Of a DNA stretch of 34,258 bases, positions 5,453 to 12,167 are shown piece by piece. The position numbers and the translations under genes were made by a program. Below the pieces are notes generated by a model. It did not search any database. It was given only the letters and a program-made list of their open reading frames with translations, and was not told the DNA's origin. The DNA is from a virus. Numbering within the stretch: the stretch's first letter is position 1; every line of letters begins with the position of its first letter. The stretch is from IMG/VR virus record IMGVR_UViG_3300020122_000232, positions 1 through 34,258 of that record. One strand, written 5' to 3'.

Positions 5453-5857
5453 ATGAAAATCGAACTGGACTATCTCCAACCTATTCACAAAGTGAAAAAG
5501 GCGTGGGGAGAAGAATGGTGGCTCGACAACGAGGAATTCTGTACAAAGATTCTTTTCGTTACGGCGGGATTTCGTTGCTCGCTCCACTACCACCCGATTA
5601 AGCGAGAGAGTTTCCGGATTCTCAGTGGCCTAGTCACTTTGGAACAAAGAGACGTTCGCGGGATCCAGTTTGAAGAAGTTCTTTCGGTCGGGGACCGCAG
5701 GCTTATAGAGCCAAAAACCCCGCACAGATTTTCCAGCAAAGAAGGCGCAGTTATTTTGGAATCGTCAACGCACCACGACGATGCCGATGTCATCCGTATC
5801 ACAGAATCGGGGCCAATCGAATGCACCCCTTGCAAACAGAAGTCACTAAACTCTTAG
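5453..5857 (+). CDS. Cupin-fold protein of the sugar-isomerase/epimerase type
   Basis: 134 residues with a clear single cupin barrel. Motif 1 is H45-x-H47-x4-E52 followed by G59 (LHYHPIKRESFRILSG), and motif 2 places H91 in EPKTPHRF; these four are the usual metal ligands. The end (STHHDDADVIRITESG) resembles cupins acting on nucleotide sugars or phosphosugars, such as the mannose-6-phosphate isomerase-like group. It is first in a tight cluster with two methyltransferase-like proteins and a glycosyltransferase, so it probably prepares or modifies a sugar. A copy of the TTCAC-AAA-GTGAA dyad lies within its first codons (5484-5496). Confidence 0.75.
   Translation: MKIELDYLQPIHKVKKAWGEEWWLDNEEFCTKILFVTAGFRCSLHYHPIKRESFRILSGLVTLEQRDVRGIQFEEVLSVGDRRLIEPKTPHRFSSKEGAVILESSTHHDDADVIRITESGPIECTPCKQKSLNS
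5484..5496. repeat. Dyad TTCAC-AAA-GTGAA, copy 2
   Basis: Perfect dyad 31 nt inside the cupin gene, near its start codon. The same 13 bases recur at 16267-16279. Confidence 0.5.
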
Positions 5858-6288
5858 ACGGGTTTGACCAACAAAAGACTTTGCAGATTGTAGAAACTGG
5901 CGGCGCGTTCACCGAGCCTATCGCGAAGTGGATATCGAACCAACAATCCATGTCCGAGTTCATATCCGTGGATTTGGATTTTCAGAATCAACTTCTTACC
6001 CACCGCGAACTGGAAAGGGAAGGAGTGGCTAAGTTTTGCCGCTTCCTGACCCAAGACCACATCCGGTATCTGAGCACCCGAACCTGGGTCGATTGCGTGT
6101 TTCTGGACGCGCCCGACCTACAGAGCGGTCTCACGGAATTTCTAATCGCGAGTTCCACCGGCGCGAAAGTAATTGTGATGTCGGACTACCAAACTAAATC
6201 CGCACATGCCATCAAACGAGCTAAAGACCTCGGATGGAAGTACGCAGGATTTCGTTCAGATTTTAATATTCTTCGGAGACCGGAGTGA
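5821..6288 (+). CDS. Short class I methyltransferase-like protein
   Basis: 155 residues. A Rossmann-like order is visible: LQIVETGGAFT (21-31) in place of the glycine-rich motif I, an acidic strand end EFISVDLDF (47-55), and CVFLDAP (92-98) in place of motif IV. The glycine motif is weak (VETGG) and the protein is shorter than typical methyltransferases, so it may be a degenerate or non-SAM member. It overlaps the cupin gene by 37 nt in another frame and the next gene by 4 nt (GTGA), which indicates coupled translation. No strong SD is seen. Confidence 0.55.
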   Translation: MHPLQTEVTKLLDGFDQQKTLQIVETGGAFTEPIAKWISNQQSMSEFISVDLDFQNQLLTHRELEREGVAKFCRFLTQDHIRYLSTRTWVDCVFLDAPDLQSGLTEFLIASSTGAKVIVMSDYQTKSAHAIKRAKDLGWKYAGFRSDFNILRRPE

Positions 6289-6878
6289 ATTTTTACGAAG
6301 CCCTTGACCTCGCTAAATCCCGTTCAGACTGCCACCCCTATAACATAGATTATTTGATGGGGGCCGTTTCCCACGTAACGTACATCCGGGGCGACATCGT
6401 TGAAATCGGAAGTTACAAATGCGGGGCTTCGATTGCAATGGCGGCATCTGTTCTCTATCACCAGAGAACACCCGGCCCCGTCGAAAAGAAAGTCTACGCC
6501 TTTGATACGTTCGGCGGCCTTCCTTACGACGAAGCGGTCGGGTTCGAGAATTTCGCTAACACTGACTGGGAAGAAATAAAAGAAACCGTCAAGCCTTTTG
6601 AAATAGTCTTAGTTCGCGGAAAGCACGAAGACACGATTCCGACTTTCCCGCCCCGTCCGCTATCCCTGATTTTCATGGATTCGGACCATTACAGCTCTCA
6701 CAAAGTTGCGCTTACCCATTTGTGGCCGATGCTATCGCACGAAGGGATCGTAGTATTCCACGACTGGGCTTTCCCCGGAGTTCAGAAAGCTATCGCGGAA
6801 ACAATTCCTGAGTTGGACATTTTAAGAAGCGGAACTTGTGAATCGTCCCCCAATATGGGGTACATCGTAAAAGTATAA
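6285..6878 (+). CDS. TylF-like SAM-dependent methyltransferase
   Basis: 197 residues. Motif I is GDIVEIGSYKCGAS (36-49), followed by YAFDTFGGLP (71-80), LSLIFMDSDHYSS (126-138) and GIVVFHDW (154-161). This matches the macrocin O-methyltransferase (TylF) / Methyltransf_24 pattern, including the Asp and His residues used in metal-dependent sugar O-methylation. It starts with GTG overlapping the previous stop (GTGA). The next gene begins in its stop (TAATG). With the cupin and glycosyltransferase it probably methylates a sugar on the virion, the DNA or a glycan precursor; the acceptor is unknown. Confidence 0.75.
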   Translation: MNFYEALDLAKSRSDCHPYNIDYLMGAVSHVTYIRGDIVEIGSYKCGASIAMAASVLYHQRTPGPVEKKVYAFDTFGGLPYDEAVGFENFANTDWEEIKETVKPFEIVLVRGKHEDTIPTFPPRPLSLIFMDSDHYSSHKVALTHLWPMLSHEGIVVFHDWAFPGVQKAIAETIPELDILRSGTCESSPNMGYIVKV

Positions 6879-8065
6879 TGTGGACTACTGAAAACGCCGC
6901 CACCCGAGTCGCGGAACTAGAAAGCATCTTTAAAGTTCGCCCAAACTCTCTCTTATGCACTGATTTAGCTTCGTGCTATTTCACTCTAGGCGAGACTGAA
7001 AAAGCCCTGCCCTATGCTCTGAAAGCATGGGAAAAAAACAAAAACCCCGACATCGCTTGTACGCTCGGCCTACTTCTCAAAGATGTTGGCCGCCACGACG
7101 AATCCGTAAAAGTCATGGAAGAAGCGTACCACCAGAAACCCGATGATTTTTATATTCGCATGGGTTACGGCGAAGGTTTGCTGAAAGCCGGGTTGTGGAA
7201 ACAAGCGTGGCCGATTTACGACAACTCGCGGCCCACCCAACTGGGTGCAGCGTGCGAACTACGAATCCCTAACACCGTTAAGGAATGGCAAGGCCAAGAT
7301 TTGAAATCCGATGAACTTCTTCTCGTCATCAACGAGGGAGGGGCTGGTGATCGAATATCTTACGCTCGATGGTTGCCGGAACTGACCAAACGCGGCGTAA
7401 ACTGGAAGTTCTATCCCTACGGGGAAATGTTTCCTTTTTTTGAACGGTTGTTCCCGCGCGAGTGTCTGGTTGCGGACGGCGACGACATTCCCGATCCGAC
7501 TCACTGGACAACGACTTTTGCTTTGCCCGCGAAACTGAACGTCGGGCCTACCGAAATTCCTAAACCGCTGCCACTCACTCCAAGCGCCGAAGCGGTGGCT
7601 AAATATAAAATGGAGCGCCCCGACAATCTTCCACTCGTTGGAATTTGTTACGAGGCCGCCGAACAGCATCAAGGCGGAAGGCGTTTTCGCTCTCTGACCG
7701 AAGGCCAAGCCATGCGTCTGGTTTGCATGACAGGCGATAAGGTTCACTGGGTGAATTTACAGCACGGTAGAAAAATGCCCGAGCCGGTTTCCAATATTGA
7801 TTTCCATACATGGGACGACACGGCAGGTCTGATAGCGAACCTGGACGCAGTAGTGACCGTCGATACCGGCACGATGCATCTCGCGGGCGCTATGAATAAA
7901 CCCATGGCGGTTTTGCTCGCGGCCAACTCCTGCTGGAAGTTTCTTCGCACCGGCAAGAAACTAAAACTTTATCCTTCCGCAACTTTCTATCGGAACAAAG
8001 TCCGAGGGTTTGAGGAAGCAATCACCGAACTTGTTTTTGCGATTCGTAACGGAACCGCTTGGTAG
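6878..8065 (+). CDS. TPR protein with GT-B (heptosyltransferase-like) domain, copy 1
   Basis: 395 residues. Residues 1-115 contain three TPR-like helix pairs (LASCYFTLGETEKALPYALKAW and similar). The rest resembles a GT-B glycosyltransferase of the GT9/TPR-linked type: INEGGAGDRI (151-160), VGICYEA (254-260), WDDTAGLIANLDAVVTVDT (312-330) and GTMHLAGAMNKP (331-342). A paralog with the same domain order is encoded at 21471-22796. The gene starts in the previous stop (TAATG) and ends the sugar operon. It probably adds a sugar to a phage protein or DNA; the acceptor is not readable. Confidence 0.75.
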   Translation: MWTTENAATRVAELESIFKVRPNSLLCTDLASCYFTLGETEKALPYALKAWEKNKNPDIACTLGLLLKDVGRHDESVKVMEEAYHQKPDDFYIRMGYGEGLLKAGLWKQAWPIYDNSRPTQLGAACELRIPNTVKEWQGQDLKSDELLLVINEGGAGDRISYARWLPELTKRGVNWKFYPYGEMFPFFERLFPRECLVADGDDIPDPTHWTTTFALPAKLNVGPTEIPKPLPLTPSAEAVAKYKMERPDNLPLVGICYEAAEQHQGGRRFRSLTEGQAMRLVCMTGDKVHWVNLQHGRKMPEPVSNIDFHTWDDTAGLIANLDAVVTVDTGTMHLAGAMNKPMAVLLAANSCWKFLRTGKKLKLYPSATFYRNKVRGFEEAITELVFAIRNGTAW

Positions 8066-8129
8066 TACCCGCCTACACTTCGTAGCCGCAGTAACAAAAT
8101 CCAACAAATAGTAACAAAGGAAAAAACTC

Positions 8130-8720
8130 ATGTATGTGATCGCCCAAGCTCCAGCCGCTGCCCCTATCACTTTGGCCGCTGGCGCTGCTACTGCTTCTTT
8201 TAGCATCATCGCTGGCGAACCCGGCGCGGGAACTCAGGTCAACCTGAACGCCCCCGGTTCTAACCGTTTGAACGGCCAGTCCTTCCGTGTCCGCGCGTCC
8301 GGTACCATCGCTTTGGCGGCTGGTACGTATACGGCAGCGGCCACCCCGCTCCAGATTTTCATCAACGCATCGAACACCGCGTCTTTCGCAGCGGCTTCGG
8401 GCAACCAGTTGTTCAGCTCAACTTCTTTGGCCGCGTTTACGTGGACCTCGGCGGTTGCTGGCGGAATTGACTGGCAGGTTGAAGGTCTTCTGGTTGGCGA
8501 CTCTAGCGCCGGTAAGATCGGCGGTCTTGTGATCGGTACGATGACCGACCCGAACGGCGTGGCTACCGTCACGTCGAACGTGGCCAGCATCACCAGCCCG
8601 TCCAGCGTTAACTTCGCGTCGGAGCCCCCGCTGCAGTTCACGGTCGGCATCCGCACGGCGGCTGCTAACTTGCTAGCATCGCCGGTTGCGAACCTGACTT
8701 CGTTTGTTCTCGAAGCCTAA
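8130..8720 (+). CDS. Ala/Gly/Thr-rich probable virion protein
   Basis: 196 residues, very rich in Ala, Ser, Thr and Gly, with Val/Ile alternation typical of beta-rich capsid decoration or fibre proteins. Examples are ITLAAGAATASFSI, LAAGTYTAAATPLQIFI and PLQFTVGIRTAAANLL. A strong SD (AAAGGA) precedes the ATG, and two strong stem-loops follow the stop, as expected for a highly expressed gene. Low-complexity composition prevents a family call. No signal peptide is likely; the hydrophobic N-terminus is short and Ala/Pro-rich. Confidence 0.65.
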   Translation: MYVIAQAPAAAPITLAAGAATASFSIIAGEPGAGTQVNLNAPGSNRLNGQSFRVRASGTIALAAGTYTAAATPLQIFINASNTASFAAASGNQLFSSTSLAAFTWTSAVAGGIDWQVEGLLVGDSSAGKIGGLVIGTMTDPNGVATVTSNVASITSPSSVNFASEPPLQFTVGIRTAAANLLASPVANLTSFVLEA

Positions 8721-8730
8721 CCAATTAAAA

Positions 8731-8785
8731 GAGTACCGGTGTAATCCCGGTAGCGTACTCCGAAGGGGCGGCTAAACACCGCCCC
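8731..8785. other. Two stem-loops after the virion gene
   Basis: GAGTAC (8731-8736) pairs with GTACTC (8755-8760) around an inner CGG/CCG helix. GGGGCGG (8765-8771) pairs perfectly with CCGCCCC (8779-8785). No T-run follows, so these may protect the upstream mRNA 3' end or act as a leaky stop signal. Confidence 0.45.
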
Positions 8786-8807
8786 GATTCGGTCTAAAGG
8801 GGGAACC

Positions 8808-8987
8808 GTGCCACTAAGCAGAAAACAACTTCGGTGGGCGAATTCTCCATCCGGGGTTAAAGAACTCGGAAAAGAAAAAGTTAAAGAGTGGGATCAAGAA
8901 GCCAAGGGTAAAAACTTGCCAGAGAAAGCAACACCCGGTCACATACTCCGCGAAGCGGATTTTCGAGCCAAATCAAAGAAAGCTTAA
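8808..8987 (+). CDS. 59-residue basic hypothetical protein
   Basis: The frame GTG 8808 to TAA 8985-8987 encodes 59 residues, with a strong SD (AAAGGGGGA) at the right spacing. The protein is basic (MPLSRKQLRWANSP...LREADFRAKSKKA) with a helical, charged centre. The order S-R-K-Q..W.NSP..V.ELG resembles small phage proteins encoded near terminase genes, but I cannot name a family. It ends 1 nt before the next ATG, so the two are probably coupled. Confidence 0.65.
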   Translation: MPLSRKQLRWANSPSGVKELGKEKVKEWDQEAKGKNLPEKATPGHILREADFRAKSKKA

Positions 8988-8988
8988 A

Positions 8989-9390
8989 ATGGACGACAAA
9001 AATAAGAGTTTAGTAGATAAAGCAATGGGTGCAGCTAAGAGCGCACCGGCTCCCGCTAAGTCGGAAGCCAAGCCTGAAGTGAAGAAAGCCGTGATGGATA
9101 AAGGCGCGGCTGGTCTGGGCGGAAGTAAGAAATCGAAGCACGGAATTCGCTCCACCCACATCGACCACCACACGGATGGCAGCGCCACTGTGAAGCACCA
9201 GATGGCTATGCGATCCGACAAAGTTGGTATGGGCGACAACGATGACGACAGCTATGCCGTCAAGAACGTTGACGAACTGGTTTCTCGCCTGAAAGAAAAG
9301 TTGGGAGGTTCTTCCGAACCCGCCCCGGCTGCCGCTCCTCCGTCGAGCGCAGCACCAGCCCCAGCAGCCCCTGCTGTAGCAATGCCCTAA
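8989..9390 (+). CDS. Hypothetical protein with low-complexity ends
   Basis: 133 residues. A Lys/Ala/Pro-rich N-terminal third is followed by a conserved-looking core (GIRSTHIDHHTDGSATVKHQM, about 52-72), a helical segment (VDELVSRLKEKLG) and an Ala/Pro/Ser-rich tail. The core resembles short His-rich motifs seen in other phage proteins, but no function is known to me. It lies between a small basic gene and the terminase. The Ala/Pro ends are probably disordered. Confidence 0.65.
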   Translation: MDDKNKSLVDKAMGAAKSAPAPAKSEAKPEVKKAVMDKGAAGLGGSKKSKHGIRSTHIDHHTDGSATVKHQMAMRSDKVGMGDNDDDSYAVKNVDELVSRLKEKLGGSSEPAPAAAPPSSAAPAPAAPAVAMP

Positions 9391-9413
9391 TAGGGATTCT
9401 AATTTGAGGAGAC

Positions 9414-11270
9414 ATGGCGTACAACCCGTTTGATTTTGGCAAGCTCTACCAGGAAGCAAAAGGAGCTGCCGAAAAAACGGGTTCTACGGACTGGCTTACC
9501 TTCGGCTACAACGACCCGAAAGTTTGGGAAGAAGATTTCCGTAGAGGCCAGCAAGACCTTTATTGGCTGTGTACGGACCTTCTTGGACTGGCACTGGTGG
9601 ATGAAACCCACCGGCCAATCACGGATGATTTCTTCGTAAAAAAGAACCCGTACATCGAAGCGAAGAACTGGAAAGACGCGGTATCGAAGCAGAGCACATT
9701 CAAGAACCGTCTTTTGCTTTATCCGCGCGGCACATTCAAGTCCTCTATCGACATGGCGGACGCAATTCAGTGGATTATCTGTTTCCCGAACATCCGTGTT
9801 TTCTACATGACAGCGGAAGAAGGATTGGCTGCTGATTTCGTTCGGCAGACTAAATCCCACTTCCAAGTCGAAGAAGACAAACAGCTATCTCGTTTTCAAA
9901 TGCTGTACTTTGCCCACTGTGTAGCGGCAAAGAAAAAAGAGTCCGAGTTTGAATTCATGTCTCGGTCTCGTAAAGAGCAACAACCCCAGCCGACTTTGCT
10001 CGCCCTGTCGTTAGGCATGAGCACCGCAGGTAAACACGCGGACGTAGGTAAGTTCGATGATTGCGTCAGTAACACGAACTCCGGCCCTAAAGCCAACGAA
10101 GAGTCTCGCAAAAAGGTTACGGCGGAAATTAAGCTGGCTCGGCCTATCGTTGATCTTTACGGCTACCGTGATTATGTGGGTACTCCGTATGATATTTCGG
10201 ATGCATATTCGTCCCTCGAAGAAACAATCGTAGACCTCAAGGTTCTAAAAGAACCCGCGTGGATTCTGAAACCGGGATCCCGCAAAAAGACTCTGGACCA
10301 AATCACCGAAGACGATATCGAGAGTTTGCTGTTTGAAAGAGATGGCCACGGTGTCGAGCGCCTGTCTTTCAAAGCTCTAAAAACCGAACTCAACGTAGAC
10401 GCCTACATTTTCAGTTGCCAGTACCTCATCAATCCGACACTCACGAAGGTTGTGAAGTTCACGGAACAAATGATCCGTGCGGCTATCATTCCACACGAAC
10501 AGTTTCCGCAACCTGGCACTTACTTCGTCGGAATGGCGTGGGACTTCGCAAAGACGGACAACCCCGACAGCGACCGTTCAGTAGGTGGCATAGGTTTCTT
10601 CACCACGAAGGGGCCGATGGCGGGCCGTATGTACGTCGCAGATATTCGCCGTGGCCGATACAGCAAGTCCGACCTACCCCATCAGTTCGCGGGGCTCGCA
10701 GCTACATGGCGTCCGCTTGAAAAAATCGGAGTCGAGAAATCACCGGGAGCGGATTTTCTGGAGAACGACATTCTCCGGGCGCTCGCTAAAACCGGCTATC
10801 ACGACTGTCCGCCGATTGAATGGTTTCCTGTAGACAACCAGCGAGGGGCTAAAAACGCCCGCGCGGAAGGCACAGAAAACCTTTTCCTGAACCAGCAAAT
10901 CTTCTTCTCGGACAAAATCCCGAAAGAAGTTATGACTGATGTTATCCGCGAGTTCACGCAGTTCAAAGCGGGAACGAATCGCAAGGATGACTCCGTAGAC
11001 ATGATCGGCCATCTCAGCCGGTTCCTGCCAAGGGATATCGCGATTCCGCAAACGGAACAGGAAAAAATCACAGCAGCCTGGGACGTGTTGGCGCAAAAGC
11101 AAAGAACCGAGCGCCAGTTCGGACTCCGGGACAACCCGTTGAACGATAGCGGCGAGCATTGGAAAACCGATGGCTACGACCGCCCGAAAGAAATTGTAGT
11201 ACCCCCGCCCACGCACTGGGAGGGGATTCCGATAGTGAACAGTTACGAAGAAAGCATTCTTGGCGTGTAA
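9414..11270 (+). CDS. terL: Terminase large subunit
   Basis: 618 residues, the usual size of the packaging motor. The ATPase domain has an adapted Walker A in LLLYPRGTFKSS (100-111), where RGTFKS replaces the G-x-x-G-K-S form, an aromatic strand (IRVFYMTAE, 127-135), and an acidic Walker B-like segment HADVGKFDDCV (208-218). The nuclease domain follows: YFVGMAWDFAKT (370-381) with a catalytic-type Asp, GVEKSPGADFL, and a late DDSVDMIGHL. It cuts and pumps genome concatemers into proheads through the portal. The SD is GAGGAG. The Walker A is unusual but fits phage terminases of the PRGxxKS type. Confidence 0.9.
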   Translation: MAYNPFDFGKLYQEAKGAAEKTGSTDWLTFGYNDPKVWEEDFRRGQQDLYWLCTDLLGLALVDETHRPITDDFFVKKNPYIEAKNWKDAVSKQSTFKNRLLLYPRGTFKSSIDMADAIQWIICFPNIRVFYMTAEEGLAADFVRQTKSHFQVEEDKQLSRFQMLYFAHCVAAKKKESEFEFMSRSRKEQQPQPTLLALSLGMSTAGKHADVGKFDDCVSNTNSGPKANEESRKKVTAEIKLARPIVDLYGYRDYVGTPYDISDAYSSLEETIVDLKVLKEPAWILKPGSRKKTLDQITEDDIESLLFERDGHGVERLSFKALKTELNVDAYIFSCQYLINPTLTKVVKFTEQMIRAAIIPHEQFPQPGTYFVGMAWDFAKTDNPDSDRSVGGIGFFTTKGPMAGRMYVADIRRGRYSKSDLPHQFAGLAATWRPLEKIGVEKSPGADFLENDILRALAKTGYHDCPPIEWFPVDNQRGAKNARAEGTENLFLNQQIFFSDKIPKEVMTDVIREFTQFKAGTNRKDDSVDMIGHLSRFLPRDIAIPQTEQEKITAAWDVLAQKQRTERQFGLRDNPLNDSGEHWKTDGYDRPKEIVVPPPTHWEGIPIVNSYEESILGV

Positions 11271-11296
11271 AAAAGACGTTTAAAAATGGCGTGTAA
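11261..11296 (+). repeat. 10-bp direct repeat at the end of the terminase gene
   Basis: TGGCGTGTAA occurs at 11261-11270, where its last bases are the terminase stop codon, and again at 11287-11296. The second copy is non-coding and looks like a small duplication of the gene end. Confidence 0.5.
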
Positions 11297-11316
11297 TTAG
11301 CACCCCAGAGGAAAAC

Positions 11317-11679
11317 ATGGAACAGCAAGCACAACAGCAAATACCCCAGTTCACGTTGTACGGATTGATCGGATGCCCCCACTGCCAGAGCGCGGAAACA
11401 TTCTTGCGAGTCCGCAACATACCCGCGCTGCTGATAATTGCAAACGACGATCCCATCGTTCAAGCGGGAATTAAAGAGATAACCAAACAAGACCAATATC
11501 CAGTTTTGATTCACAAACCATCAAGGGAAGTTCTCGTAGGGTACAAGCCGGAAGATTATGAACGACTTGCTAAAAATTATTTTAACAGCATTAGCTCAAA
11601 CGTGGGCAGTCTATTTGGTAGTAACCAGCAGCCTGTCCCTCAAGCTCCAGTCGAAAATAAAACTCCCGCCGCTTCTTAA
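11317..11679 (+). CDS. Glutaredoxin-like thiol oxidoreductase
   Basis: 120 residues. FTLYGLIGCPHCQSAETFL (12-30) has the redox C20-P-H-C23 motif after strand 1, and QYPVLIH (60-66) has the cis-proline of the thioredoxin fold. The spacing suits a small glutaredoxin. Residues 95-120 form a Gln/Pro-rich tail absent from standard members. Phages use such proteins in ribonucleotide reduction or protein disulfide control; here it sits in the head module. Its last 122 nt overlap the next gene in another frame, exactly where the odd tail lies, so the tail may owe its composition to that overlap. Confidence 0.8.
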   Translation: MEQQAQQQIPQFTLYGLIGCPHCQSAETFLRVRNIPALLIIANDDPIVQAGIKEITKQDQYPVLIHKPSREVLVGYKPEDYERLAKNYFNSISSNVGSLFGSNQQPVPQAPVENKTPAAS

Positions 11680-11863
11680 AGAACTGTTTTCTTGTCCGGT
11701 TTGCATAGGGTTTTGGATCGCGCTCCTGATGTGTAAAGGGCGTCCGATGGACACACTTGCAGTCGGTTTTGTAGGCAGCGTTTTTTACGAACTGAAACAA
11801 AAGTTCGCACCCTGCACTCAGTGCCAGAACAAAGTCAACACATCTGAATGGAAGATAAAGTAA
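11558..11863 (+). CDS. DUF1360-like small membrane protein
   Basis: 101 residues with two likely membrane spans (about 5-25 and 62-78) and the signature FSCPVCIGFWIALL (45-58), typical of DUF1360-type proteins (C-x2-C-x-G-F-W). A second C-x2-C pair (CTQC, 86-89) near the end may bind metal or form disulfides. ATG at 11558 follows a weak GGAAG. It overlaps the glutaredoxin-like gene by 122 nt. A redox protein next to a four-Cys membrane protein suggests a functional pair. The role in phages is unknown; holin-like action is possible but unsupported. Confidence 0.7.
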   Translation: MNDLLKIILTALAQTWAVYLVVTSSLSLKLQSKIKLPPLLKELFSCPVCIGFWIALLMCKGRPMDTLAVGFVGSVFYELKQKFAPCTQCQNKVNTSEWKIK

Positions 11864-11866
11864 GCA

Positions 11867-12154
11867 ATGGCGAACAATTTTGTATCCAACCCCATCAAGA
11901 TAGATACGGTTTTTTCCACCTCCACAAACGTCAACGGTGGCCAAGAAATCGCTATAGATGAAGTTTATTGGTTCAACCCTACCAACGTCGGGGACAGTTT
12001 CAGCCTCGATTTAGGGGACGGAACCCAAGTTCTGCGAACAGGGCGCTGCGAAGTAGCTAGCCAATCCCAACTCTTTCAAGGCTATGGCCGCAGAGTGACG
12101 GCACTCCAGGTTCCGACACTGACCACCGGCGTTCTGTATATCTACTGGCACTAA
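11867..12154 (+). CDS. Small probable virion protein
   Basis: 95 residues, beta-rich, without a recognised domain. Features are DEVYWFNPTNVGDSFSLDLGDG and a short aromatic end (VLYIYWH). The spacing to both neighbours is tight (3 and 13 nt). The SD is weak. Its position ahead of the depolymerase-like gene suggests a linked role in the virion, but that is inference. Confidence 0.6.
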   Translation: MANNFVSNPIKIDTVFSTSTNVNGGQEIAIDEVYWFNPTNVGDSFSLDLGDGTQVLRTGRCEVASQSQLFQGYGRRVTALQVPTLTTGVLYIYWH

Positions 12155-12167
12155 GACAAACAGATAA

